Both the position numbers and the translations under genes were made by a program. A stretch of 64,000 nucleotides of DNA, from contig NZ_CP068230.1 in assembly GCF_009183365.2 (NCBI RefSeq), forward strand, positions 3,439,001-3,503,000, given 5' to 3'. This document shows positions 53,173 through 62,903 of the stretch, piece after piece; position 1 is the stretch's first letter, and each line of letters begins with the position of its first letter. This stretch comes from Shewanella algae. GTDB taxonomy: Bacteria; Pseudomonadota; Gammaproteobacteria; Enterobacterales; Shewanellaceae. Under the pieces are notes generated by a model. That model worked only from the letters and a program-made list of their open reading frames with translations. It did not search any database and had not been told where the DNA came from.

Positions 53173-54672
53173 TTACAAGCCTTTGTCACTGCGAACCACA
53201 GGTTCACCGGTCCAGATCCCCTCTTCGATATGGCCTTCAAGCTCTGGGAATTGGCTCTTGTCAAACACAGGCTCTTTGCCTTCGCTCAACTGATCACGGT
53301 AGTCATTAATCACCCGCATGGCAACACCGGAAAGCAATACCAAGGCGATGATATTGACTGTGGCCATCAACCCCATGGACAAGTCTGCCATATCCCACAC
53401 CAGCTGGATCTTGGCAACAGCGCCAAACATCACCATGCCGAGTACACACAAGCGGAACAGGGGCAGTACCTTGCGGCTGTTATTGGAAAGGAACAGCACA
53501 TTGGTTTCAGCGTAAGAGTAGTTGGCAATAATGGAAGTGAAACAGAATAGCAAGATGGCAAAGGCCACAAACAGGCCGCCCCAATCACCAACATGGTTGG
53601 TCAAAGCAGCTATGGTCAGTTGGATCCCCTTGTCTCCCTCGCTGACGTTGACACCACTGAGATCACCGGCCAGCAATATGATGGCAGCAGTAGCACTACA
53701 GATAACGATAGTGTCCATAAACACACCTATCATCTGCACAAAACCTTGAGATGCTGGATGGTTAGGCGTTGGCGACGCGCTGGCAGCCACATTGGCGGCA
53801 CTACCCATACCAGCCTCGTTGGAGAACAGACCGCGGGCAACCCCGGACTGCATCGCCTGAGCCACAGTATAAGCGACTCCCCCTGCGGCCGCTTCCTGCC
53901 AGCCGAAGGCACTGTTGACTATCAATTCAATAATGGTCGGCAGTTGCTCAATATTCATGCCGACAACGACCATGGCGATCAGGATATAGGCAAAAGCCAT
54001 AATAGGCACAACCACCTCGGAGACCCGCGCAACCTTACGCAGCCCCCCCATGATCACCACACTGCTGGCCAGCACCAGGAAAATACCTATCCAATAACTG
54101 GCTTTTACATCAAACCAGTAGGCCTCTTTTACATCAAACACGATCTCCAGAGCACCGGCTATGGTATTGGACTGCACCGCATTAAATACCAAGCCGAAGG
54201 CGATGATCAGAAACACGGAGAAGAGAATCCCCATCCAGCGTTGTCCCAGTCCCCGTTCCATATAATAGGAGGGACCACCACGAAACTGGCCATCTTTATC
54301 TTTTACTTTATAGATCTGAGCCAGAGTCGACTCAATCATCGCCGTGGCCATACCCAGAAGGGCGATGAGCCACATCCAGAATACGGCTCCAGGGCCACCA
54401 GCCCCTATGGCAACCGCCACACCGGCCATATTACCGGCCCCGACCCTGGCGGCCATGCTGGTGCAAAACACCTGAAATGAAGACAAACCACTTTCACAGC
54501 CCTGTCTACTGGTTGCCATCACCTTGGCAGAATGCCCCAGGTGAGTAAGCTGAATGAACAACAACCTCAGGGTAAAGTACAGGCCGGCCCCCACCAGGGC
54601 ATAAACCAATAGTTTTCCCCAAAGAAGAGAGTTCAAAAAACCGACTATGGTTTCGATAGTTTCTATTATCAT
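53173..54672 (-). CDS. Alanine/glycine:cation symporter (AGCS) family protein
   Basis: A 499-aa inner-membrane Na+ or H+ coupled amino acid transporter with ~11 helices. Family motifs: SFQVFCTSMAARVGAGNMAGVAVAI, GGPSYYMERGLG and RGLFSNEAGMGSAANVAA. The 5' region shows no glycine riboswitch, which regulates some AGCS genes. It is divergent from the phosphoketolase gene, and the shared 425-bp region contains a CRP-like site. Confidence 0.94.
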   Translation of the reverse strand: MIIETIETIVGFLNSLLWGKLLVYALVGAGLYFTLRLLFIQLTHLGHSAKVMATSRQGCESGLSSFQVFCTSMAARVGAGNMAGVAVAIGAGGPGAVFWMWLIALLGMATAMIESTLAQIYKVKDKDGQFRGGPSYYMERGLGQRWMGILFSVFLIIAFGLVFNAVQSNTIAGALEIVFDVKEAYWFDVKASYWIGIFLVLASSVVIMGGLRKVARVSEVVVPIMAFAYILIAMVVVGMNIEQLPTIIELIVNSAFGWQEAAAGGVAYTVAQAMQSGVARGLFSNEAGMGSAANVAASASPTPNHPASQGFVQMIGVFMDTIVICSATAAIILLAGDLSGVNVSEGDKGIQLTIAALTNHVGDWGGLFVAFAILLFCFTSIIANYSYAETNVLFLSNNSRKVLPLFRLCVLGMVMFGAVAKIQLVWDMADLSMGLMATVNIIALVLLSGVAMRVINDYRDQLSEGKEPVFDKSQFPELEGHIEEGIWTGEPVVRSDKGL

Positions 54673-54862
54673 AATTGTAAGCTTTCCCGTGGCAAACCTG
54701 GCCCATCACTGACTGGATGACGCCAAATTTGTGGTTAAGATTCCTTCCTGAATGAAAAAGGATAAGCATCGGCCAGTTTCTTTTCGAATTATCCTACATA
54801 CACTAAGGTATGCCGGCCGCGCTTGAGGGCGGAGAAAATAGCATAGGATGCTAAAATTCTCG

Positions 54863-54878
54863 CGTGATCAAGATCACA
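54863..54878. promoter_or_regulatory. Candidate CRP site in the agcS/xfp divergent region
   Basis: CGTGATCAAGATCACA fits TGTGA-N6-TCACA with one mismatch. It is ~220 bp from the phosphoketolase start and ~190 bp from the symporter start. The rest of this 425-bp gap is AT-rich, with no gene. Confidence 0.6.
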
Positions 54879-55097
54879 CTTAATCACTCATGTGACAGTA
54901 AATTCACCATAAAAACACCAGAACAAGCTAGTGTTATAACCTAAATAACAAGGGCATCACAGAGACTTTCGAAAAAAGCCACCGGCTAAACAAACTTTCA
55001 AAACTTGGATGCGGGACACATTTTTGTAATAAAACTACAAATATAGTACCTACAAGATAATCTGATTCACTTTTAGCTAGCTCAAGCGAGGCACGAT

Positions 55098-57464
55098 ATG
55101 ACCCAAAAGCAAGAGATAGGTGCACTGAAGAAATTTGTCCGGGCCACTAACTTCCTGGCAACCTCACAGATTTACCTCAAGCACAATGTATTGTACAAAC
55201 GCCCGTTGCAACACAGTGATATTAAGCCAAGGCTCTTGGGTCACTGGGGAACCTGTCCGGGGATCAACTTTGTATACGCCAACGTGAACAGATTGATTAC
55301 CAAGCACAAGCGCCCATTCCTCTACCTGGTCGGCCCAGGTCACGGTTTCCCAGCTGTACAGGCTAACCTCTTCCTCGAAGGCTCTCTCAGCCATTTCTAT
55401 CCAGAAACCATTCCGTACAACGAAACCGGTATTGAAGATATCTGTCGCAAGTTCTCCGCGGCTTACGGCTATCCTTCGCATGCCAACCCCGAAGCTCCCG
55501 GACAAATCCTTGAAGGGGGTGAGCTGGGCTACTCCTTGTCTGTCGCTTGGGGCGCTGTTCTGGATAATCCTGACTTGATTGCCGCTGTACTCGTTGGTGA
55601 CGGTGAATCTGAAACCGGTCCACTGGCTGCCTCCTGGTATGCCAACCGTCTGGTTTCTCCTGCCACCAACGGTGCCATACTGCCAATAGTGCATATTAAT
55701 GGTTACAAGATTTCCGGCCCAACCCGTATGGGACGCATGAGCCACGAAGAGCTGGAACTTGAATTCAGAGGCCTGGGTTATCACCCCATCATAGTGGACA
55801 GCGAGCAGGAAGAAGATGTCTACCTGCAGATGACCAAAGCGATGGATACGGCTTATGAGATGATCAACGACATCCAGAAACGTGCCCGCAACGGCGAAGA
55901 TGTGGTCAAGCCACGTTGGCCGGTGATCCTGATGCGCACCGCCAAAGGCTGGACCGGCGTTCCAGAATACGATGGTAAGAAACTCGAAGGCAACTGCGAG
56001 TCTCACCAGGTAATTGTCAATAAGTGTGCCACTGACAAAGGTCATCTGGCCGCATTGGATGGCTGGCTCGACAGCTACAAGTTCTCTGAACTTTACTCTA
56101 TCAATGAGCAGAACCAGATTGTCTTCGACAAAGACATCCAGTCACTGCTGCCCCCTGCAGAACTCTGCTGTGGCCGTCAAAAGATGAGCTATGGTGGTGA
56201 AGTGGTGCGCGCCCTCAGCAATCCTGATCTGGAAAAACTGGCCTATGGCCCCGAAGTCCCAAGAGGTCATCGTGGTTATTCCATGCTGAAAATGGGTCAG
56301 TGGATGCGCGAAGCCTTCCGCCTCAATAAAGATCAGCGCAACCTGCGGATCTTCAGCCCTGACGAAACTTACTCCAACCAGCTGCAAGCCGTATTCGAAG
56401 CGACAGATCGCGCCTGGCAATGGCCGATTGAAAGCTGGGATGAAGATATGAGCCGCGATGGTCGGGTCATGGAGCTGTTGTCTGAAAACCTGCTGTTCGG
56501 CATGATGCACGGCTACACAGTTACCGGCCGTCACGCCATGTTCCCTACCTATGAGTCTTTCTCTCAGGTAGTGTCTTCCATGGCCGACCAATACTGTAAG
56601 TATGTCTATGCCAGCCAAGGGGTTCACTTCCGTAAGCCGCTGCCGGCTTGCAACGTGGTTCTTTCCTCTCTGCTGGAACGTCAGGATCACAACGGTTACT
56701 CTCACCAGAACCCTTCTTTCCTGGGCGCCATGCTTGAGAAACATCCGAAGATTATCTCGGCTTATCTGCCTGCTGATGCCAACACCACTCTGGTTTACAC
56801 AGAACGCGCTTTCGCCGACCGCGACAAACTGAACATTCTGGTCGCCGGTAAGAAAGAGCTGCCTCAATGGCTGAGCCTTGATGAAGCTCGTAAACAAGCC
56901 AAAGACGGTGTAATGGTCTGGGACTTTGCCTCAGATGAAAACCCTGATGTCGTCCTGGCTGGCTGTGGTGACTATGTCACTCAGGAGTGTATGGCGGCAT
57001 TGGTATTAATTCGTGAACTCCTGCCAAGAGTGCGTATCCGCTTTGTCAGCGTCACTGAATTACACAGCAGTGGTCTGGGTAGCCTCAAGTTCCAGGAAAA
57101 ACCTTGGTTGATGGATGAGATATTCACCGAAAATAAAGGTGTGGTATTTAACTATCACGGTTATCCAAACACCATCAAAAAACTGATCTTCGATTACAAA
57201 GGTAGTCACAGATTCAGAATTAAAGGTTATGAAGAGGAAGGTTCAACCACCACACCATTTGATATGGGTGTTCGTAACGGTACTTCCCGTTATCACCTGG
57301 TAATAGACATGGCTTACAAACTATTCCAGCAAGGTGTTATCGATGAAACCCGCCACGTTGCGATTACCACAGATATGTTACAACGCTTGGTTGATCATAG
57401 AAATTATATCAAGGCCAATGGTGTGGATCCTGAGTATATCGAGAACTGGATTTGGACCCGTTAA
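55098..57464 (+). CDS. xfp: Phosphoketolase (Xfp family)
   Basis: A 788-aa thiamine-diphosphate enzyme that splits xylulose-5-P (and often fructose-6-P) with phosphate into acetyl-P and an aldose phosphate. Motifs: GPGHGFPAVQAN, the ThDP loop GDGESETGPLAASWY, and TVTGRHAMFPTYESF. The C-terminal phosphoketolase domain ends IENWIWTR. GAGG lies before the ATG. Acetate kinase or phosphotransacetylase is not adjacent; transaldolase and phosphoglucose isomerase are ~2 kb downstream. Confidence 0.96.
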   Translation: MTQKQEIGALKKFVRATNFLATSQIYLKHNVLYKRPLQHSDIKPRLLGHWGTCPGINFVYANVNRLITKHKRPFLYLVGPGHGFPAVQANLFLEGSLSHFYPETIPYNETGIEDICRKFSAAYGYPSHANPEAPGQILEGGELGYSLSVAWGAVLDNPDLIAAVLVGDGESETGPLAASWYANRLVSPATNGAILPIVHINGYKISGPTRMGRMSHEELELEFRGLGYHPIIVDSEQEEDVYLQMTKAMDTAYEMINDIQKRARNGEDVVKPRWPVILMRTAKGWTGVPEYDGKKLEGNCESHQVIVNKCATDKGHLAALDGWLDSYKFSELYSINEQNQIVFDKDIQSLLPPAELCCGRQKMSYGGEVVRALSNPDLEKLAYGPEVPRGHRGYSMLKMGQWMREAFRLNKDQRNLRIFSPDETYSNQLQAVFEATDRAWQWPIESWDEDMSRDGRVMELLSENLLFGMMHGYTVTGRHAMFPTYESFSQVVSSMADQYCKYVYASQGVHFRKPLPACNVVLSSLLERQDHNGYSHQNPSFLGAMLEKHPKIISAYLPADANTTLVYTERAFADRDKLNILVAGKKELPQWLSLDEARKQAKDGVMVWDFASDENPDVVLAGCGDYVTQECMAALVLIRELLPRVRIRFVSVTELHSSGLGSLKFQEKPWLMDEIFTENKGVVFNYHGYPNTIKKLIFDYKGSHRFRIKGYEEEGSTTTPFDMGVRNGTSRYHLVIDMAYKLFQQGVIDETRHVAITTDMLQRLVDHRNYIKANGVDPEYIENWIWTR

Positions 57465-57526
57465 GCTGAACCTTAGCTAAACAATAGACAAATAATTTAG
57501 TTATAAAATTGTTTGCCAAAAATAAA

Positions 57527-57554
57527 AAAAGCGCCTTCAAACAGGCGCTTTTTC
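57527..57554. terminator. Intrinsic terminator of xfp
   Basis: AAAAGCGCCT/AGGCGCTTTT-type stem (core GCGCCT/AGGCGC, 57531-57548), then TTTTTC. Confidence 0.85.
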
Positions 57555-57752
57555 TTTATTTTAAATTGTTAAGCAAAGCCCAAGAGCAAATCTTGAACAA
57601 TAAATTTATTGGTCGATAAGTGGAAAATTGCTTTTTTTCAATGGATAATTGACCCAGCTAGCTAAAACACTAAAGGAAATCCCACATTAAGTGCTAGTCA
57701 TGTTTCCTATACGGGACATCTGGGTAATTGAATAGCAATGGACTTGGAGAAC

Positions 57753-58853
57753 ATGATGAATAAGACATTTAAAGTATTGTTGCTCGCATCTATGATGCCT
57801 TTTGCAGCATCTGCAGCAGACGAGCTCAGCCCATGGTATGTGGGTGCGGGCCTCGGTGTAAATAACTACGAACCTAACTGCGATCAGAAAACCATGAAAA
57901 CCTGTGGTGAAGACGATCCATATGCATGGGACGTGTTTGCAGGTTACCTGTTCAACGATTACTTTGGTGTAGAACTGGGTTATCGTGACCTGGGTCGTGC
58001 CGAATGGACCGACTATGCCAACAAGCTCAATGACGTAGGTGCCAAGGGCGCCACTCTGGGCCTGGTGGCTTTCTGGCCTTTCGCTGACAAGTGGAGCCTG
58101 TCAGCTGAAGCCGGTGCCATGAACTACCACATTTCCAACAACAGACAATGGGGTAGCGAGTACTACAGTGACAGCGGTGTTGCACCTTACTTCGGTGCTG
58201 GTATCGGTTACAACATCACAGAGAACCTGAAACTGGCCGCCAAGTATCGTCGTTATGAAAACCTCGACGAAGAAAAGTGGAACACTCTGGCAATGGAAAG
58301 CAACTACTGGGGTCTTGAACTGAGCTACCGTTTCGGCAGCACTTCAAAGCCTGCTCCAGTAGCGCCAGTGGTCATAGAGCCAGTTGACAGCGACAACGAC
58401 GGTGTCAACGACGATATGGACCAATGTCCAAACACACCAGCTAACCACAAGGTAGACGCCAACGGTTGCTCTATCTATGTTGAGAAGCTGGAGAAGCTGG
58501 AAGTTAAGGCTGAGTTCGATAACAACTCATCTGTACTGAAAGCCGACTCTATGGCTGAAATCCAGAAAGTCGCTGACTTCATGAACAAGTACCCTAAAGC
58601 CGATCTGGAAATCGCCGGCCACGCATCACTGCCTGGTAAAGCCGATTACAACCAGTGGCTGTCTCAGAAACGTGCCGACGCAGTTGCCAAAGTACTGGTT
58701 GACCAGTATGGCATCGATGCCAGCCGTATCAACGCCAAGGGCTACGGTGAAAGCCAGCCGCTGATGCAGGGTTCTTCTGCTGAAGCCAACAAGGTTAACC
58801 GCCGTATTGAAGCTCACATGAGCTTTAAAGAAAAAGAAGCTCTGCTGAAGTAA
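57753..58853 (+). CDS. OmpA-family outer-membrane protein
   Basis: A 366-aa porin-like protein. It has a signal peptide (MNKTFKVLLLASMMPFAASA, cut before ADELS), an 8-strand OmpA barrel (~22-195), a Pro/Val linker, a thrombospondin type 3-like Ca2+ segment (DSDNDGVNDDMDQCPNTPA), and a C-terminal OmpA peptidoglycan-binding domain (FDNNSSVLK, then ADYNQWLSQKRADAV, NRRIEA). GGAG precedes two adjacent ATGs (57753, 57756); the ATG at 57738 is less likely. The ~290-bp region upstream is AT-rich and holds only the xfp terminator. Confidence 0.95.
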   Translation: MMNKTFKVLLLASMMPFAASAADELSPWYVGAGLGVNNYEPNCDQKTMKTCGEDDPYAWDVFAGYLFNDYFGVELGYRDLGRAEWTDYANKLNDVGAKGATLGLVAFWPFADKWSLSAEAGAMNYHISNNRQWGSEYYSDSGVAPYFGAGIGYNITENLKLAAKYRRYENLDEEKWNTLAMESNYWGLELSYRFGSTSKPAPVAPVVIEPVDSDNDGVNDDMDQCPNTPANHKVDANGCSIYVEKLEKLEVKAEFDNNSSVLKADSMAEIQKVADFMNKYPKADLEIAGHASLPGKADYNQWLSQKRADAVAKVLVDQYGIDASRINAKGYGESQPLMQGSSAEANKVNRRIEAHMSFKEKEALLK

Positions 58854-58868
58854 GCTGAACTTCTTCTG

Positions 58869-58898
58869 GAAAAGTCGCTGCCCTGCAGCGACTTTTTT
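58869..58898 (+). terminator. Intrinsic terminator of the OmpA-family gene
   Basis: AAAAGTCGCTGC/GCAGCGACTTTT stem with a 3-base loop, then more Ts. Confidence 0.9.
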
Positions 58899-59095
58899 GT
58901 TTTCAGCCTTTGTGTCATTAGAATTCCCCCGGTTATGGGAGTACACTTCCTTTAACCGAAAACGGCCCTCATTGACAATTTCTCACCATTTTTGTAATTT
59001 TTTTTCAATCCTGGTTGGAAACGAGGGCAAAATCGCTTTTAATAGCGTCATGCAATCCCCGCGTAAACGGCCGCAATCTGAGAAGGATGTTTTTC

Positions 59096-60049
59096 ATGGC
59101 AAACACACTCACGCAACTCAAATCCGTTACAACCATAGTTGCTGATACCGGCGACATCGAGGCGATCAAGCTCTATCATCCGCAAGATGCCACCACCAAC
59201 CCATCACTGATCCTTAAAGCCTCTCAGATCCCTGAGTATGCCCCACTGATCGATGATGCTATTTCCTGGGCCAAATCTCAGAGCCAGGATCCGCAGCAAC
59301 AACTGGAAGACGCCGCAGACAAGCTGGCGGTCAACATAGGGGTAGAAATTCTCAAGCTGGTACCAGGGCGTATTTCAACCGAAGTAGATGCCCGCCTGTC
59401 ATTCGATAAAGCCGGCTCCATCGCCAAGGCCTATAAGCTGGTTAAGCTCTATGAAGCAGCCGGTATCGATAAGTCACGCATTCTGATCAAACTGGCTTCC
59501 ACCTGGGAAGGCATCTGTGCCGCCAAAGAGCTGGAGCAAAACGGTATCAACTGCAACCTGACACTCTTGTTCAGTTTCGCCCAGGCCAGAGCCTGCGCCG
59601 AAGCCGGAGTTTACCTGATCTCGCCCTTCGTCGGCCGTATTCTCGACTGGTACAAGAAGAACACCGGCAAGGACTATAGCGCCAGTGAAGATCCAGGCGT
59701 GGTCTCAGTAACCCAGATCTACAACTACTATAAACAGCATGGTTATCAGACAGTGGTTATGGGTGCCAGCTTCCGTAACACAGGTGAAATCATTGAGCTC
59801 GCCGGCTGTGATCGCCTGACTATAGGCCCATCTTTGCTGGAAGAACTGGCCAACTCAGACACCCAAATAGTGACCAAGCTGCAACCTGCCACTGAAACCC
59901 AAGAACCACCCAAGCCGTTGACCGAGGCTGAGTTCCGCTGGGAGTTCAACGAAGATCCCATGGCAGTGGAAAAACTGGCTGAAGGTATCCGTAACTTCGC
60001 CATAGATCAGGGCAAACTCGAGACCATGCTCAAGGCTAAACTGAGCTAA
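59096..60049 (+). CDS. tal: Transaldolase
   Basis: A 317-aa enzyme of the non-oxidative pentose phosphate pathway (sedoheptulose-7-P + glyceraldehyde-3-P to erythrose-4-P + fructose-6-P). The Schiff-base Lys is in ILIKLASTWEGI; DATTNPSLI is the other signature. The ATG at 59096 has AAGGA 9 bases upstream and gives the E. coli TalB length; the frame extends to 59015 without a start signal. pgi follows 38 bases later, so the two likely form an operon. Confidence 0.97.
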   Translation: MANTLTQLKSVTTIVADTGDIEAIKLYHPQDATTNPSLILKASQIPEYAPLIDDAISWAKSQSQDPQQQLEDAADKLAVNIGVEILKLVPGRISTEVDARLSFDKAGSIAKAYKLVKLYEAAGIDKSRILIKLASTWEGICAAKELEQNGINCNLTLLFSFAQARACAEAGVYLISPFVGRILDWYKKNTGKDYSASEDPGVVSVTQIYNYYKQHGYQTVVMGASFRNTGEIIELAGCDRLTIGPSLLEELANSDTQIVTKLQPATETQEPPKPLTEAEFRWEFNEDPMAVEKLAEGIRNFAIDQGKLETMLKAKLS

Positions 60050-60087
60050 ACAAGGTCTGTGCTGAAATTGAAGATCAGGGACAACTC

Positions 60088-61725
60088 ATGACACATTTGA
60101 CTCAATCCGCTAGCTGGCAGGCTCTCAAGGCGATGAGTGCAGACCTGCCTCACATGCGTGAACTCTTTGCCGAAAACGCGCAGCGCTTTGAACAGCTGTC
60201 GCTCAAAGACTGTGGACTGCTGTTGGATTACTCCAAGAACCGCCTTACTGATGCCGTGCTGCAGGAGCTGCTCAAACTCGCCCGTGAAGCCGGACTTGAG
60301 CAAAAAATAGCGGCTATGTTTGCCGGCGAAGCAATCAATACCACGGAGCAGCGTGCCGTGTTGCACACAGCTCTGAGAGCACCGGCCGATGCGGATATTC
60401 GCGTAGATGGCGTCAATGTAGTCCATGAAGTTCAGCAAACCCTGGCGCAAATGGAGGCTTTTGTCGAGGCGCTCTATTCAGGTCAATGGCGCGGCTATAC
60501 CGGCAAGAAGATCACAGATCTTGTCTCCATCGGAATTGGCGGTTCCTTCCTCGGCCCCAAGATTATCTCCGAGGCCCTGCGTCCCTATTGGAACGGTAAG
60601 CTACAGTGTCACTTCGTCGCCAATGTCGACGGCACGGCCATCAGTGAAAAACTGAAGAAGCTGGATCCTGAAACCACCCTGTTCCTGATGTCGTCAAAGT
60701 CCTTTGGTACTCAGGAAACCCTGACCAACACCCTCAGCGCCAAAGAGTGGTTCCTAGCCAAAGGCGGTTCACAGCAGGATATCGGCAAGCACTTTGCGGC
60801 AATTACCTCCAATGTCGCCAAGGCAACGGCGTTTGGCATAGATGAAGACAACATCTTCCCCATGTGGGATTGGGTTGGCGGGCGCTATTCTCTCTGGTCG
60901 GCCATAGGTTTGCCCATAGCCGCCCTGATAGGCATGGATAACTTCAAGGCGCTGTTGGCCGGCGCCAGAGCAATGGATGTACATTTCGCATCCAGACCTC
61001 TTGAGCAGAATATGCCAGTGATCATGGGCCTGCTCTCTGTTTGGTACAACAATTTCTTCAATGCCCAGTCCCACGTGGTGTTGACCTATGATCACTACCT
61101 CAGAGGGCTTCCGGCCTATTTCCAGCAGCTGGATATGGAGAGTAACGGCAAGTCCGCCACTCTGGACGGCAATTCAGTGGATTACAGCACAGGGCCGGTT
61201 ATTTGGGGCGGAGAAGGCACTAATGGCCAACACGCCTACCACCAGCTGTTGCACCAAGGTACAGCTTTGATCCCGGCGGACTTTATCCTGCCGCTGCAAA
61301 GCCATAATCCTATCGGTGAGCATCACGCTCAGCTGGCATCCAACTGTTTTGGTCAGACCCAGGCGCTGATGCAAGGACGAACCTTCGATGAAGCCTTGGC
61401 CGAACTGGCCGACAGCCCACTCTCAGAGGCTGAGAAACAGCTTATTGCCAAACATAAGGTCATGGAAGGCAACAAGCCGAGCAATACCCTGTTGATGGAC
61501 AAGCTGACCCCAATAACCCTGGGCGCCTTGATTGCTCTTTACGAACACAGAACCCTGGTTCAGGGCGCTATCTGGGATATCAACTCATTCGATCAATGGG
61601 GAGTTGAGCTGGGTAAAACGCTGGGGAATGAAGTGCTGTCGCGTATCGGCGCAGAGCAAAACAGCCAGGATCTGGATGCTTCCAGCAATGCCCTGATCAA
61701 TCTCTTCAGACAAGGAAAAATCTAG
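60088..61725 (+). CDS. pgi: Glucose-6-phosphate isomerase
   Basis: A 545-aa enzyme that interconverts glucose-6-P and fructose-6-P. Signatures: GIGGSFLGPK, DWVGGRYSLWSAIGLP, and the C-terminal INSFDQWGVELGK. Length is that of the bacterial large form. With tal just upstream and xfp nearby, the segment concentrates sugar-phosphate enzymes. Confidence 0.98.
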   Translation: MTHLTQSASWQALKAMSADLPHMRELFAENAQRFEQLSLKDCGLLLDYSKNRLTDAVLQELLKLAREAGLEQKIAAMFAGEAINTTEQRAVLHTALRAPADADIRVDGVNVVHEVQQTLAQMEAFVEALYSGQWRGYTGKKITDLVSIGIGGSFLGPKIISEALRPYWNGKLQCHFVANVDGTAISEKLKKLDPETTLFLMSSKSFGTQETLTNTLSAKEWFLAKGGSQQDIGKHFAAITSNVAKATAFGIDEDNIFPMWDWVGGRYSLWSAIGLPIAALIGMDNFKALLAGARAMDVHFASRPLEQNMPVIMGLLSVWYNNFFNAQSHVVLTYDHYLRGLPAYFQQLDMESNGKSATLDGNSVDYSTGPVIWGGEGTNGQHAYHQLLHQGTALIPADFILPLQSHNPIGEHHAQLASNCFGQTQALMQGRTFDEALAELADSPLSEAEKQLIAKHKVMEGNKPSNTLLMDKLTPITLGALIALYEHRTLVQGAIWDINSFDQWGVELGKTLGNEVLSRIGAEQNSQDLDASSNALINLFRQGKI

Positions 61726-61749
61726 CCCGTTAACCTTGTAAATCAACAG

Positions 61750-61782
61750 ATACCAGCCAGCTCCACTGGCTGGTATTTTTTT
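61750..61782 (+). terminator. Intrinsic terminator of the tal-pgi operon
   Basis: ATACCAGCCAG/CTGGCTGGTAT stem, CTCCA loop, six Ts. Confidence 0.92.
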
Positions 61783-61915
61783 GCCCGCCATCTTGTCTAT
61801 ACGCCTTCATCAAAGCATCACTCAAGTTTAACAAAATAGAAACATTCTTCTTGCACCCTGTTTGCCAAGTATGATATTTAAATGTTGATAAAACATACAA
61901 CAACAGGAGGTTGCC

Positions 61916-62098
61916 ATGGATCGTTTGGATTATGGTAGTGCGCTAGACGAAGTCGTTGAAAGACCAAGCCGCTCTCGAAGCTCCAACAAGAAGCGCAAAT
62001 GGCGTGAAATCGAAGCGCTGAAAGATAAACATCGTCTGTTGAAGGAACTACAGGAGATAGACAGCAGTTTTGACTATGATATCGACAGCCTCCTCTGA
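61916..62098 (+). CDS. DUF3545 family small protein
   Basis: A 60-aa highly charged protein; the core SSNKKRKWREIEALKDKHRLLKELQEID is the DUF3545 signature (Arg/Lys-rich helix), known from Shewanella and Vibrio relatives. It has no signal peptide or membrane segment. The strong ribosome-binding site AGGAGG lies 7 bases before the ATG. It is monocistronic; the function is unknown. Confidence 0.88.
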   Translation: MDRLDYGSALDEVVERPSRSRSSNKKRKWREIEALKDKHRLLKELQEIDSSFDYDIDSLL

Positions 62099-62110
62099 AT
62101 ATGAGAGACA

Positions 62111-62141
62111 TTAAAAAAGAGCGCCAAGCGCTCTTTTTTAA
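62111..62141. terminator. Bidirectional terminator between the DUF3545 and hemerythrin genes
   Basis: TTAAAAAAGAGCGC/GCGCTCTTTTTTAA around CAA; A and T runs on both sides suit these convergent genes. Confidence 0.92.
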
Positions 62142-62159
62142 TGTCTGCTTCCCACAAGG

Positions 62160-62702
62160 TTATCTGTCTGCGGTTTGAATATAGCTTCTCAGCTCGTCGA
62201 ATAGCTGGTTATCATCGCTGCTGAACAAAGGATCCTCTATCAACTTCAACTCACACATGCTTTGGATCTTCTGCCAGTCTTCATCCTTCAGGCTCTTGGC
62301 AAGCAAAGGAAAGATCTCCCGCTCTTCGTACAGCATGTGCTTTTCCTGCAAATCCACATATCCCTTCAATTCAGCAACCAGTTTTTCCTTGGCCACCACC
62401 ACATCGTTCAGGATCAGGTTGAGTGTCGCCATCAAGGCCGATGAAGCTTCAATCAATTTTTGGTGCTCTTCCTCAAGACGCCGGGTCGGCTCGGTACGGC
62501 TCTCCTTGATAAGGAAATAGTCGTAAATGATGTCTTCGAGTGGATGATGGCTGTGCTCGGCATAGCCCTGCATATATTCGACAACATCCCGTACCAGATT
62601 AAAATTGACGTGCTCACCTTCGGCCAGCTTCAGGTATTTCCCCTTCAGCAACTTCAGCAATATGGCAATATGCTTGTGGTCATTCATCAATCTTTGCAGC
62701 AT
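62160..62702 (-). CDS. Hemerythrin-domain protein
   Basis: A 180-aa four-helix protein with the His/Glu pattern of a di-iron hemerythrin-like domain: NDHKHIAILLKLL, EHSHHPLEDIIYDY, LEEEHQKLIEA and KHMLYEEREIFPLL. Members bind O2 or NO or act in oxidative and nitrosative stress; which applies here cannot be told. Three in-frame starts exist (62756, 62714, 62702); GGAG lies 8 bases before 62702 and the domain begins there. Confidence 0.88.
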   Translation of the reverse strand: MLQRLMNDHKHIAILLKLLKGKYLKLAEGEHVNFNLVRDVVEYMQGYAEHSHHPLEDIIYDYFLIKESRTEPTRRLEEEHQKLIEASSALMATLNLILNDVVVAKEKLVAELKGYVDLQEKHMLYEEREIFPLLAKSLKDEDWQKIQSMCELKLIEDPLFSSDDNQLFDELRSYIQTADR

Positions 62703-62903
62703 AGGGCACTCCATTTTGAGTCGGGCCTTTCTAGGTAATAGTAGTAAACAGGCCAAATATTACTCAATACTAACCATAGATGTTTTCCGGGGACATGATA
62801 AAGATCAAGGAAAATAACCTTCTAAATCAATAATTCATAAATTAGCACCTTGTATAATCTTCAATGGCCTTACGCTGCTTGCCCGAAAAGCGGGCCAGGC
62901 GCC

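Noticed and set aside
54673..54800. Glycine riboswitch upstream of the AGCS symporter
   Set aside because: The conserved glycine aptamer core could not be found on the minus strand in the leader region.
59015..59095. N-terminal extension of transaldolase from the ATG at 59015
   Set aside because: The ATG at 59096 has a good ribosome-binding site and gives the usual family length; the extension looks like 5' untranslated sequence.
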